Source: Allobacillus halotolerans
GTDB lineage: Bacteria; Bacillota; Bacilli; Bacillales; Alkalibacillaceae
Assembly: GCF_028743495.1 (NCBI RefSeq)
Contig: NZ_CP117968.1
Reading direction: 5' to 3' (one strand)
DNA length: 64,000 nucleotides
Under the pieces are notes generated by a model. That model worked only from the letters and a program-made list of their open reading frames with translations, made no database searches and had not been told where the DNA came from. The position numbers and the translations under genes are program-made. Positions 38,975-46,581 of the stretch are shown here, piece by piece; positions within the stretch are counted from its first letter, which is position 1, and each line of letters begins with the position of its first letter.

Positions 38975-39059
38975 GGAGGGGTAGCGAAGTGGCTAAACGC
39001 GGCGGACTGTAAATCCGCTCCCTCAGGGTTCGGGAGTTCGAATCTCTCCCCCTCCACCA
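38975..39059 (+). tRNA. tRNA-Tyr (GTA)
   Basis: Acceptor GGAGGGG/CCCCTCC, anticodon loop CTGTAAA, long variable arm, encoded CCA. The tRNA-Thr that precedes Tyr in B. subtilis is missing. Confidence 0.97.
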
Positions 39060-39070
39060 TTTTTATAAAT

Positions 39071-39144
39071 AGGGGTATAGTTTAATGGTAAAACGAAGGT
39101 CTCCAAAACCTTTGATGTGGGTTCGATTCCTACTACCCCTGCCA
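39071..39144 (+). tRNA. tRNA-Trp (CCA)
   Basis: Acceptor AGGGGTA/TACCCCT, anticodon loop CTCCAAA, G73, encoded CCA. Confidence 0.96.
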
Positions 39145-39153
39145 TTTTAATAT

Positions 39154-39227
39154 GGCGGTCGTGGCGAAGTGGTTAACGCACCGGATTGTGGCTCCGGCAT
39201 TCGTGGGTTCGATTCCCACCGGTCGCC
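39154..39227 (+). tRNA. tRNA-His (GTG), CCA not encoded
   Basis: Extra G at -1 pairs with C73 as expected for tRNA-His. Anticodon loop TTGTGGC. After C73 comes CTC, so CCA must be added after transcription. Confidence 0.95.
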
Positions 39228-39236
39228 CTCAATCTT

Positions 39237-39311
39237 TGGGCTATAGCCAAGCGGTAAGGCAACGGGTTTTGGTCTCGTCATTCCCAGGTTCGAATCCTGG
39301 TAGCCCAGCCA
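39237..39311 (+). tRNA. tRNA-Gln (TTG)
   Basis: Acceptor TGGGCTA/TAGCCCA, anticodon loop TTTTGGT, encoded CCA. Confidence 0.96.
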
Positions 39312-39315
39312 TTTT

Positions 39316-39390
39316 GCGGAAGTAGTTCAGTGGTAGAACACCACCTTGCCAAGGTGGGGGTCGCGGGTTCGAATCCCGTCTTCCGCTCCA
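39316..39390 (+). tRNA. tRNA-Gly (GCC)
   Basis: Acceptor GCGGAAG/CTTCCGC, anticodon loop TTGCCAA, encoded CCA. Confidence 0.97.
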
Positions 39391-39391
39391 T

Positions 39392-39462
<71 letters not shown>

Positions 39463-39509
39463 CTCTGTTACAATCGTTATGAATATTGATTGCTGCCGTT
39501 TTATTACAT

Positions 39510-39595
39510 GCCAGTGTGGCGGAATTGGCAGACGCGCGGGACTCAAAATCCCGTTCCCTTCATCGGGAGTGTCGGTTCGATCCCGACCACTGGTA
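39510..39595 (+). tRNA. tRNA-Leu (CAA), CCA not encoded
   Basis: Acceptor GCCAGTG/CACTGGT with a G-U first pair, anticodon loop CTCAAAA, long variable arm, A73 followed by TACCA, so CCA is out of register and not encoded at position 74. Confidence 0.93.
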
Positions 39596-39619
39596 TACCA
39601 AGTCAAGTGACTTAGAATT

Positions 39620-39665
39620 AAAACCGTTAAAATGTTGTTCTATCAACGTTTTAACGGTTTTTTTG
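39620..39665 (+). terminator. terminator of the rRNA-tRNA operon
   Basis: AAACCGTTAAAA...TTTTAACGGTTT with a 17-nt loop, then a T run. Confidence 0.9.
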
Positions 39666-40048
39666 TGTTTGAATGTCGTCAGAAAGACTAAGTTTTAACC
39701 TATGCTACACAAATGCTACACATTGAAAACTGAAAAATTTATCAAACTAGACCAAAAGAACCTACCTTGAGCCAGTATATTATATGTTTTATAATCTTGA
39801 TAACAGTTAGTAATAACATCCTTTTCAGCTTCTAACATCTCTACACCTTCTTAACCGCGTGCAGGATAGCATTATCGCTGATTAATTTTTTAGTTAAATC
39901 GAACAATGTTATAAATAAAGGAAATTTATTGGATATTGTCGAATTACTAGTAAGTAAGAGGGGAAAACCAAATAACGGTATTTTAAAGCTTCTAAATCGT
40001 TTGTCCCGAATAACAGACGGAACCGTTAACCATCAGGAGGATTCTTTT
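39666..40048. other. gap after tRNA cluster; possible remnant of an integrated element
   Basis: No full gene. GCTACACAAATGCTACACA at 39704-39722 is a direct repeat of the kind found near integrase ends and att sites beside tRNA genes. On the minus strand an open frame of 40 codons (39838 to 39716) starts ATG with GAAGGTGTAGAG upstream and encodes LEAEKDVITNCYQDYKTYN; family unknown. I cannot show a matching att half. Confidence 0.3.
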
Positions 40049-40906
40049 ATGAAAAATCGAATAAAGTTTTCAATGACAGTATTTATTTCAATGATTATTA
40101 TATTAGCTGCATGTGGATCAACTGATGAAGAAATTACGACAGTTAATAGTAAGAAAGAAGTGAATGATTTAACTGTAAGTGCAATTGAATCTAATAGTTC
40201 GATGGATGATGTTGAATCAAACGAATCTGATTCTGCTGAAAAAGAAAGTAAAGAAGTAAAAGTCCTATCGGAAACCAATGAACCTATTCAAATTGGTAGT
40301 GGGGAAGAAGCGATCAAATTCCTGAAGCAACAATTACTAGAGGGAAAAGATGATAATATTTCGTTTGGTACAAATGGTGAAATCGAAGAAGATGAAAAGG
40401 GTACATATTATACGGTTCAATTGGTCGACATATCGTTGCGTGTATCTGGGAAGACAGGGAACTTAGGTTATTATAAAGTGTATCAAGACGGTACGTATGA
40501 ACTCTATCAATTAAGTTCTAATACAAATGTAAGCGACCAATCTACGGATGATAAAGAGAAATATCTAAGTAGACTTCGTGAGGTTGAAAAAGAGATGGAA
40601 ACTTTACGAAAGAATTCCGACGCTATGACAACATTAGACATGGAGAAAGAACAAGTGTTTAGATATGAAGTTTGGGATAAAGAGCTGAATGAAATTTACG
40701 GCGTGTTGAGGGAAAAACTTAGTAAAGAACAGGCGGACCAATTAAGAAATAAACAACAAGAATGGATAGAATACAGAGATGAAACCGCTAAAGAAGAATC
40801 ACTAACATATGAAGGTGGTTCCAAGGAATCTTTGCATTTTGTAGCAACTCAAGCAACTCTAACAAAAGAAAGATGCTTTGAGTTAGTATTAGATTATATG
40901 AATTAA
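40049..40906 (+). CDS. lipoprotein with LprI-like (DUF1311) C-terminal domain
   Basis: 285 residues. ATG 40049 follows AGGAGG; an in-frame ATT-type extension upstream is not needed. Signal peptide MKNRIKFSMTVFISMIIILAAC with lipobox LAAC, so Cys 22 is lipidated. A Ser/Glu/Asp-rich linker (30-90), a middle domain with QIGSGEEAIKFLKQQLLEG and GKTGNLGYYKVYQDGTYEL, and a C-terminal LprI fold: LDKELNEIYGVLREKL-like helix pair and QQEWIEYRD. LprI domains can inhibit lysozyme; the role here is inferred only. Confidence 0.83.
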   Translation: MKNRIKFSMTVFISMIIILAACGSTDEEITTVNSKKEVNDLTVSAIESNSSMDDVESNESDSAEKESKEVKVLSETNEPIQIGSGEEAIKFLKQQLLEGKDDNISFGTNGEIEEDEKGTYYTVQLVDISLRVSGKTGNLGYYKVYQDGTYELYQLSSNTNVSDQSTDDKEKYLSRLREVEKEMETLRKNSDAMTTLDMEKEQVFRYEVWDKELNEIYGVLREKLSKEQADQLRNKQQEWIEYRDETAKEESLTYEGGSKESLHFVATQATLTKERCFELVLDYMN

Positions 40907-41144
40907 TCATTGGTGACAAAGTAAAACCGGCTCAGAGGTTATGTATGGAGTATATGAAGCCTTAAATAAATTAGGGTAATCGGTTACCCGGTTGGGATTC
41001 TCTTTTTAACAAAATTTGTCTTGGTCGCTTCAGTAATATATACAAGTATCTAACTAATTACGAATATCATAAGCTGTAAAGAAAGACCTTTTTATCGATA
41101 TTCATATATGCCACTATACAATGAGTAAAAATGGAGGTGTCCGG

Positions 41145-41324
41145 ATGACCAATCGTTATCATTGTTGTGCCACATGTAAACATTTTCGGATTGATCGATT
41201 TGAGGACGGTAGTAGACGAGTTTATTGTAAAAGACTAGGCTTTGATACGAAACCAACATACCAATTTAATTGCTGGGATCCAAAAGACCGCGTAGTGAAA
41301 GCGATGAAAGAAGAGAAAGAGTGA
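41145..41324 (+). CDS. small cysteine-rich protein
   Basis: 59 residues. ATG 41145 follows GGAGGTGTCCGG; an ATG at 41121 is in frame but has no site. CCATCKHFRIDRFEDGSRRV, then YCKRLGFDTKPTYQFNCW: four spaced Cys that look like a metal knuckle. Conserved short proteins of this kind occur in Bacillaceae without known role. Confidence 0.72.
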   Translation: MTNRYHCCATCKHFRIDRFEDGSRRVYCKRLGFDTKPTYQFNCWDPKDRVVKAMKEEKE

Positions 41325-41420
41325 TTAGAGAGATTTTATCATTCTATTCAAATAGTTGAGTTTATTAAAGGTTAAGTATAGAATGAAAAGTAATAGAATA
41401 ATAAATGAATTGTTTCTACT

Positions 41421-41512
41421 AGGGGAGCTTGTGTTTCAAGCTGAGAAAAAAGGTACACTTTTTGACCCTCAGGACCTGATCTGGATCATGCCAGCGTAGG
41501 GAAGTAGTTTAA
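41421..41512 (+). promoter_or_regulatory. TPP riboswitch (THI element)
   Basis: AGGGGAGC, then GCTGAGA, TTGACCCTC, ACCTGATCTGGATCATGCC and AGCGTAGGGA are in the right order: the P2/P4 core of the thiamin pyrophosphate aptamer. The thi operon follows. Bound TPP should favour the terminator at 41525-41552. Confidence 0.96.
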
Positions 41513-41524
41513 ATGTTAACTACC

Positions 41525-41552
41525 AAACCAGGTCCTTGTGATCTGGTTTTTT
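41525..41552 (+). terminator. riboswitch-controlled terminator
   Basis: AACCAGGTCC...GATCTGGTT then TTTTT, 15 nt after the THI element: the expression platform. Confidence 0.88.
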
Positions 41553-41590
41553 ATTTTCCCTATTAATACATAAATATGGAGGTAAATATT

Positions 41591-42352
41591 ATGGAGCTAA
41601 ACAAACAAACCGTATTAATTACTGGAGCAAGTAGAGGGGTGGGTGCTAAATTAGCCACTACTTTCGCTGAACAAGGTGCAAATGTTGTTGTGAATTATTT
41701 TAAAAGTAAAGAAAAAGCTGAGGAGCTATCAACAACGTTGGGGGAAAAAGCTATTGCACTACAGGCAGATGTCCGTGATACAGAACAAGTTGATGAAATG
41801 GTCAAAAAGGCTGTAGAACACTTTGGTACACCGATTACGACGATTGTGAATAACGCATTGGTAGATTTTCGTTTTGACCCAGTCGCTCAAAAGAATGCAT
41901 TTGCCCTCGACTGGGATGGTTTCAATACACAGTTCGAAGGAAGCATTAAAGCCTCCTTAAACACGATACAAGCATGCTTAAGCGACATGAAGGAGCAACA
42001 GTTTGGTCGTGTGATTAACATTGGAACGAATCTCGTCCAAAACCCAGTCGTTGCGTACCACGAATATACAACGGGTAAAGCGGCAATGATTGGATTTACG
42101 CGTAATATGGCGAAGGAATTAGGTCAATACGGTATTACTGTCAATATGGTCTCTGGCGGGTTATTAAAAGAAACGGATGCAAGTAGTGTAACCACAGAGG
42201 AAGTGTTTGGAATTATTGAGTCAACCACACCTTTACAAAAAGCAACTAGGCCTGAGGAATTAGCTGATGCAGCTTTATTTTTTGCTTCACCTTGGGCACG
42301 AGCAATTACTGGACAAAACCTCGTCGTAGACGGCGGACTAGTGATGGATTAA
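41591..42352 (+). CDS. SDR family oxidoreductase (FabG-like) of the thiamine operon
   Basis: 253 residues. ATG 41591 lies 11 nt after GGAGG; a start five codons earlier would use that site as coding. TGASRGVGAKLA is the NADP site, IVNNALVDF the NNA motif, and YHEYTTGKAAMIGF holds the catalytic Tyr-x3-Lys. Annotated usually as 3-oxoacyl-ACP reductase. Its place as first gene after the riboswitch implies a thiamine-related substrate or salvage role, not fatty acid synthesis. Not proven. Confidence 0.85.
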   Translation: MELNKQTVLITGASRGVGAKLATTFAEQGANVVVNYFKSKEKAEELSTTLGEKAIALQADVRDTEQVDEMVKKAVEHFGTPITTIVNNALVDFRFDPVAQKNAFALDWDGFNTQFEGSIKASLNTIQACLSDMKEQQFGRVINIGTNLVQNPVVAYHEYTTGKAAMIGFTRNMAKELGQYGITVNMVSGGLLKETDASSVTTEEVFGIIESTTPLQKATRPEELADAALFFASPWARAITGQNLVVDGGLVMD

Positions 42353-42370
42353 AACAGGAGGGAATCGAGC

Positions 42371-43165
42371 ATGTATAAGAATTTAAAGGTCGTACAAGAA
42401 CAGACCCCGTTAGTTCATAATATAACGAATCAAGTGGTGACAAATTTTACGGCGAATGGATTGTTAGCTGTTGGCGCATCACCGGTCATGGCGAATGCGA
42501 TTGAAGAGGTTGCAGAAATGGCTTCGATTGCAGGAGCAGTCGTCCTAAATATAGGGACGTTAACGACAGACACAGTTGATGCCATGATCGAAGCTGGCAA
42601 AGCGGCAAACGAAAAAGGTAACCCTGTCATTTTAGACCCTGTGGGGGCAGGCGCAACAAGTTTCCGCACTGCAAAAGCAAAGCAGATTTTAAATGAAGTA
42701 AACGTTACTGTTTTAAGAGGGAACACAGCTGAGATTGCTCATTTAACGGGTGAGCAGTGGGAAATCAAAGGTGTTGATGCTCGTTCGGGAGATGGAGACG
42801 TCACACAATTGGCTAAGAGAGCTTCAGAACTCTTTAACAGTACAGTAGTGATTACGGGTGAAATAGATGTCATTTCAAATAATAAAGGTACAAATCTCGT
42901 CACAAATGGTGATCCCTTACTGATAAAAGTGACAGGAAGCGGTTGTTTATTATCTTCAGTGATTGGTGCATTTGCTGCTGTAAATAACAATATTCTTGAA
43001 GCGGCTACATCGGCTGTTTCCTTTTATGGTATTGCTGCAGAGAAAGCGGCAAATTTAGTCGGAGACAGAGGACCTGGAAGTTTTCAAATTGAGTTTTTAA
43101 ATCAACTTTCGAAAGTAACAAAAGACGATGAAGTTCTTAGTAAAATCGAAAAAACTACGAAATAA
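42371..43165 (+). CDS. thiM: hydroxyethylthiazole kinase ThiM
   Basis: 264 residues. TPLVHNITNQVVTNFTANGL at the start, NPVILDPVGAGATSFRT near 80, VLRGNTAEIAHLTGE and TGSGCLLSSVIGAF near 193: the ThiM signatures for ATP and thiazole. It phosphorylates hydroxyethylthiazole for salvage. AGGAGGGAATCGAGC before ATG. Confidence 0.96.
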   Translation: MYKNLKVVQEQTPLVHNITNQVVTNFTANGLLAVGASPVMANAIEEVAEMASIAGAVVLNIGTLTTDTVDAMIEAGKAANEKGNPVILDPVGAGATSFRTAKAKQILNEVNVTVLRGNTAEIAHLTGEQWEIKGVDARSGDGDVTQLAKRASELFNSTVVITGEIDVISNNKGTNLVTNGDPLLIKVTGSGCLLSSVIGAFAAVNNNILEAATSAVSFYGIAAEKAANLVGDRGPGSFQIEFLNQLSKVTKDDEVLSKIEKTTK

Positions 43166-43177
43166 AGGAGCCGAACT

Positions 43178-43987
43178 ATGGTTATCGCAAAAGCATTAAC
43201 GATCGCTGGGTCAGATAGTGGTGGTGGAGCGGGGATTCAAGCAGATCTTAAAACTTTTCAAGAGTTAGACGCTTATGGAATGTCCATTATAACTGCAGTA
43301 ACAGCTCAGAATACGTTAGGCGTTCATGGGGTTTATCCGATACCTTTAAATGGGATTGTTGAGCAGATTGATGCAATCGGTAAGGACATGGGAACGAACG
43401 CATTGAAAACGGGCATGTTATTTTCGAGTGAGATCATAGAGGCTGTTAGTGAGCGAATTCATCATTACCAATGGGACAATGTTGTCATTGATCCAGTTAT
43501 GATTGCTAAAGGTGGGGCAAAGCTTTTGCAAGATGAAGCTGTTAACGCATTGATCGATACACTGATTCCACTATCGACGGTCGTAACACCTAATATTCCT
43601 GAAGCGGAAATAATCACCGACAGAAAAATAAAAACCATGGATGACCGAAAGAGAGCCGCTCAAGATATCGTTCGAATGGGCGCTACGTCGGTTGTAATGA
43701 AAGGCGGTCATGGAAGCGAAGATGACGTTGTTGACTTATTTTTTGATGGTGAAACATTCGTTGAAATGACTTCTCCAAGAATAGACACCCGTCATACACA
43801 TGGAACAGGCTGTACGTTTTCTGCTGCGATTACAGCCGAACTAGCAAAAGGCGTTGAAATAAAGCAAGCAGTCCTAACAGCAAAAGATTTTACCCGTGCA
43901 GCAATCGAAACGGAATTAGGGATAGGCGAAGGACATGGGCCTACTAATCATTGGGCGTATAAAAAAAGGGGTGTAAAAAGTTTCTGA
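43178..43987 (+). CDS. thiD: HMP/HMP-phosphate kinase ThiD
   Basis: 269 residues. ALTIAGSDSGGGAGIQADLK, VVIDPVMIAKGGAKLL, VTPNIPEAEIIT and DTRHTHGTGCTFSAAI match ThiD of the ribokinase fold. It phosphorylates hydroxymethylpyrimidine twice, giving the pyrimidine half for ThiE. 12 nt after thiM. Confidence 0.96.
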   Translation: MVIAKALTIAGSDSGGGAGIQADLKTFQELDAYGMSIITAVTAQNTLGVHGVYPIPLNGIVEQIDAIGKDMGTNALKTGMLFSSEIIEAVSERIHHYQWDNVVIDPVMIAKGGAKLLQDEAVNALIDTLIPLSTVVTPNIPEAEIITDRKIKTMDDRKRAAQDIVRMGATSVVMKGGHGSEDDVVDLFFDGETFVEMTSPRIDTRHTHGTGCTFSAAITAELAKGVEIKQAVLTAKDFTRAAIETELGIGEGHGPTNHWAYKKRGVKSF

Positions 43988-43988
43988 T

Positions 43989-44645
43989 ATGATAGACAAA
44001 AGAACAGAACAAATCAAAGAATTACTTCCTGTTTATTTTATTATGGGGAGCCCTAACTGTAATGGCAGGGACCCGGTTAACGTGCTTGAAGAAGCGATTG
44101 AAGGAGGCATTACTCTATTTCAATTTCGAGAAAAAGGAGAAAAAGCTCTAACTGGAAACGAGAAAGTGAGGTTGGCAGAGCGCTTGCAAAGAGTATGTCA
44201 GGAAAACCATATTCCCTTTATCGTAAATGACGATCTCGATTTAGCAATCGAGCTAGATGCTGACGGCGTTCATGTTGGCCAAGACGATTTGGAAGCGGGT
44301 ATAGTAAGAGAAAAGTTTAGCAATAAGATTTTAGGCGTTTCCACGCACACGATTGAAGAAGCAGCACAAGCGATCAAAGATGGGGCGGATTATTTAGGTT
44401 TAGGTCCAATTTATCCGACGAGTTCTAAAGACGATGCTGAAGAAGTCGCAGGGACAGAGATTATTGAACGCTTTAGAGATCATGGGATCACTTTACCGAT
44501 TGTAGGGATCGGTGGCATTACATCTGAGAATGCTGAGCAAGTGATTCAAGCAGGTGCGGATGGAGTCGCCGTAATCTCTGCTATTGCTTCTTCACCTAAT
44601 GTGGAAGAGGCAGCCAAAAGCTTTCTCCGTGCTAATAATAAGTAA
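43989..44645 (+). CDS. thiE: thiamine-phosphate synthase ThiE
   Basis: 218 residues. FQFREKGEKALTG, PFIVNDDLDLAIELDADGVH with VGQDD, LGVSTHTIEEA, LGLGPIYPTSSKDDA and GIGGITSENAEQVI: TIM-barrel ThiE motifs for pyrophosphate and thiazole phosphate. Starts one base after the thiD stop. With thiM and thiD it completes thiamine salvage; no de novo genes (thiC, thiG) are in the window. Confidence 0.96.
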   Translation: MIDKRTEQIKELLPVYFIMGSPNCNGRDPVNVLEEAIEGGITLFQFREKGEKALTGNEKVRLAERLQRVCQENHIPFIVNDDLDLAIELDADGVHVGQDDLEAGIVREKFSNKILGVSTHTIEEAAQAIKDGADYLGLGPIYPTSSKDDAEEVAGTEIIERFRDHGITLPIVGIGGITSENAEQVIQAGADGVAVISAIASSPNVEEAAKSFLRANNK

Positions 44646-44659
44646 TGGGGGTGTGACAT

Positions 44660-44809
44660 ATGTCCATTCCTGAGAAAATTATAAAAGAGATTGATATGTA
44701 GAGTGGACAAGAAAGGCAAAAGGTACTTGAAAAGATTGAGGAAAAAATCGATATAATTACTGTGCAGTTTTGGATTAAGCAACTTGAAAAAAGTAAAACA
44801 TCTTCTTGA
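44660..44809 (+). pseudogene. small gene with in-frame amber codon after thiE
   Basis: GGGGGTGTGACAT precedes ATG 44660. The frame reads SIPEKIIKEIDM, then TAG at 44699-44701, then SGQERQKVLEKIEEKID and ITVQFWIKQLEKSKTSS before TGA at 44807. The two parts together form a smooth helical, charged 49-residue protein, so the TAG seems to be a recent nonsense change. Alternatively translation restarts or stops at 13 residues. Confidence 0.5.
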
Positions 44810-44817
44810 ATGAATGA

Positions 44818-44855
44818 TAAAAAAATTGCTTCGTCGAGATTTTTGACGAAGCAAT
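44818..44855 (-). terminator. terminator of the minus-strand hydrolase gene
   Basis: ATTGCTTCGTC/GACGAAGCAAT, 11-bp stem with 9-nt loop; on the minus strand followed by TTTTTTT. Confidence 0.88.
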
Positions 44856-44899
44856 CCTTATCATTCACTGTACTTCAAAGTCCCATATTTCCTACATAC

Positions 44900-45511
44900 T
44901 TAAGCATCATTTTTAATTGATTCATTCAACCAGTTTCTTGCCTCCAAAGCGACTTCCTGTGTTAAATTATGTCCGTTCACCCAAGCTGTCGTTACATCGG
45001 CTCCTCGGTCTTTAAAGAGATTGATCACCCGTTCACTTTCGGATTCCGGTACAATCGGATCGCCTTTTCCAAGGGATAAGAAGACGTCCATATCGCTGAA
45101 GTCTTGCGTCTTTTCAACATCAGCTGGATACAACGGGGCGAATAAAGCAGCTTTCTTGAATGATTCTGGATACTCTAACATCAATTGAATCGCGATGTTG
45201 GAACCGTTTGAGAATCCGACAAAAATGACATCTTCCAATTTGAAATCATGCTCTTGTGATTTTTCGACGATGAAGTCATAAAGCTCAGTTCCACGAAATT
45301 TCAGATCTTCCCAATCATACTTGCCTTCGCCGTGACGTTTAAAGAATCTGTTCATCCCATTTTCTTGTACATTGCCTCGAACACTTAAGATGTTATATTC
45401 AGGGTTTAGTAACTCTCCAAGACCAATCAAGTCTTTTTCTGTGCCACCTGTTCCGTGAAGAAGTACGAAAACTGGTGCGCCTTTTTTATTTTCCATGTAA
45501 ATGTGTTCCAT
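44900..45511 (-). CDS. alpha/beta hydrolase (carboxylesterase/phospholipase type)
   Basis: 203 residues. FVLLHGTGGTEKDLIGLGEL is the oxyanion region, VIFVGFSNGSNIAIQLML holds the nucleophile Ser (GFSNG) near 102, an Asp lies in LSLGKGDPIVPESES and the catalytic His in VNGHNLTQE. ATG 45511 follows GGAGGGGAATTAC; another ATG 15 nt upstream includes that site. Substrate unknown. Confidence 0.88.
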   Translation of the reverse strand: MEHIYMENKKGAPVFVLLHGTGGTEKDLIGLGELLNPEYNILSVRGNVQENGMNRFFKRHGEGKYDWEDLKFRGTELYDFIVEKSQEHDFKLEDVIFVGFSNGSNIAIQLMLEYPESFKKAALFAPLYPADVEKTQDFSDMDVFLSLGKGDPIVPESESERVINLFKDRGADVTTAWVNGHNLTQEVALEARNWLNESIKNDA

Positions 45512-45858
45512 GTAATTCCCCTCCATTTTTATTCAGGTCGATTGATTGTAAATAATTTACTTATTGTAGCGTAGTCATTACCCGCTAGTCTGCTGACAGC
45601 ATCTAACTTCTTCAGACTGCCAAACTGTTAATACATTCATTCCAGAAACAGCTTTCCAGTTAGATACTTTACCTAATCGTTAACCGGTAAACTCACTTAA
45701 CATGAATTTATATATTATGAATTAGAGATATTATCGAAAAAAATATAAATCCAAGTATTGCTTATGAAATTTTTGCACATTAACTTCAATGAGTTGTTAA
45801 TTTGCATTGTACGTGAGTTTATTTAAAAAGTAAAGGATTATGGATGATCAAAGGCCGT

Positions 45859-46047
45859 CTTCAGTGTTAATTCGTTCGGCTTCAGTGTTTATCAGCCCAG
45901 CTTCAGGGTTAATCCGCACCGCTTCAGTGTTTATCAGCCCAGCTTCAGGGTTAATTTGCACCGCTTCAGGGTTAATCCGCATAACTTCAGCGTTAATCCA
46001 TGCAGCTTCAGGGTTATTCTGCACACCTTCAGGGTTAACCGTATAGC
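45859..46047. repeat. 21-bp tandem array, TTCAGTGTTAA family (9 copies)
   Basis: CTTCAG at 45859, 45880, 45901, 45922, 45943, 45964, 45985, 46006 and 46027, no slips. About half the units read CTTCAGGGTTAA. Spacers are TCCGCACCG-like or ATCAGCCCAG-like. It lies right after the stop of the minus-strand oxidase-like gene. The 45512-45858 stretch before it has no gene I can support. Confidence 0.96.
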
Positions 46048-46089
46048 TTAGTAACTTATAAGGCTTGAATCCATAATCCTTTATCGTAC

Positions 46090-46479
46090 TTATTTTTCTT
46101 CTTTTACAAACAAGGTGAGCAAGAAAAAGAAGAAGAAACTGGCTAGTAATGCAACACCACCACCGATATAGACTGATAGCGTGACGCCAGTAGGAAGTTC
46201 AAATGGCTTCACCATATATAACCACATGCCGATCGTTAATCCTACAGAACCGATAATGGCTGTCCAAACATGAAGCTTCGTTAATAGTGAATCCTTTTGT
46301 TGAAAGATCTTGTAATAAACGGCCCATCCGAAAAGGGTTAGCCAGCCGACGACAAGAATATGGGCATGCACCGCACGGAATGCATAAGAACCAGAACCGG
46401 CCATATGTGCACCTAAGATAGCACCAATCAGTCCGAATATTCCCGCAAACTGCAATAAAATCTTACTGTTTTTATTCAT
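46090..46479 (-). CDS. small four-helix protein resembling a heme-copper oxidase subunit I fragment
   Basis: 129 residues, four membrane helices. The second holds VHAHILVVGWLTLFGWAVYY, the His-x-His...GW pattern seen in the heme-binding helix of cbb3/NorB-type subunit I; a full subunit has 12 helices. A further His is in LTKLHVWTAIIG. A stand-alone heme-binding or heme-sensing membrane protein is possible. An HssR-type operator lies just upstream, which ties it to heme stress. No terminator is seen; the 21-bp array follows. Confidence 0.72.
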   Translation of the reverse strand: MNKNSKILLQFAGIFGLIGAILGAHMAGSGSYAFRAVHAHILVVGWLTLFGWAVYYKIFQQKDSLLTKLHVWTAIIGSVGLTIGMWLYMVKPFELPTGVTLSVYIGGGVALLASFFFFFLLTLFVKEEK

Positions 46480-46530
46480 TCAATACCCCTCCAATTGTTC
46501 AAGGTTTCATTATATAAAGTATATCTCTTG

Positions 46531-46550
46531 AATATGAACGGGGTATGAAC
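46531..46550 (-). promoter_or_regulatory. predicted HssR operator upstream of the oxidase-like gene
   Basis: On the minus strand GTTCATACC-CC-GTTCATATT: two 9-mers with a 2-bp spacer, the pattern of the known HssR direct repeat before hrtAB in Staphylococcus aureus (GTTCATATT-N2-GTTCATATT). A second example lies before hrtB. Confidence 0.75.
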
Positions 46551-46581
46551 AAAGGTTAATGACAGTTGCGATTAGTTAAAC

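Noticed and set aside
38353..39085. Frames such as GSSNLSPS and GGRGFESRP in the tRNA cluster
   Set aside because: These are well-known translations of tRNA genes, not proteins.
44699..44701. Recoding of TAG (pyrrolysine or readthrough)
   Set aside because: No pyl genes seen and a single short gene is affected; a nonsense mutation is simpler.
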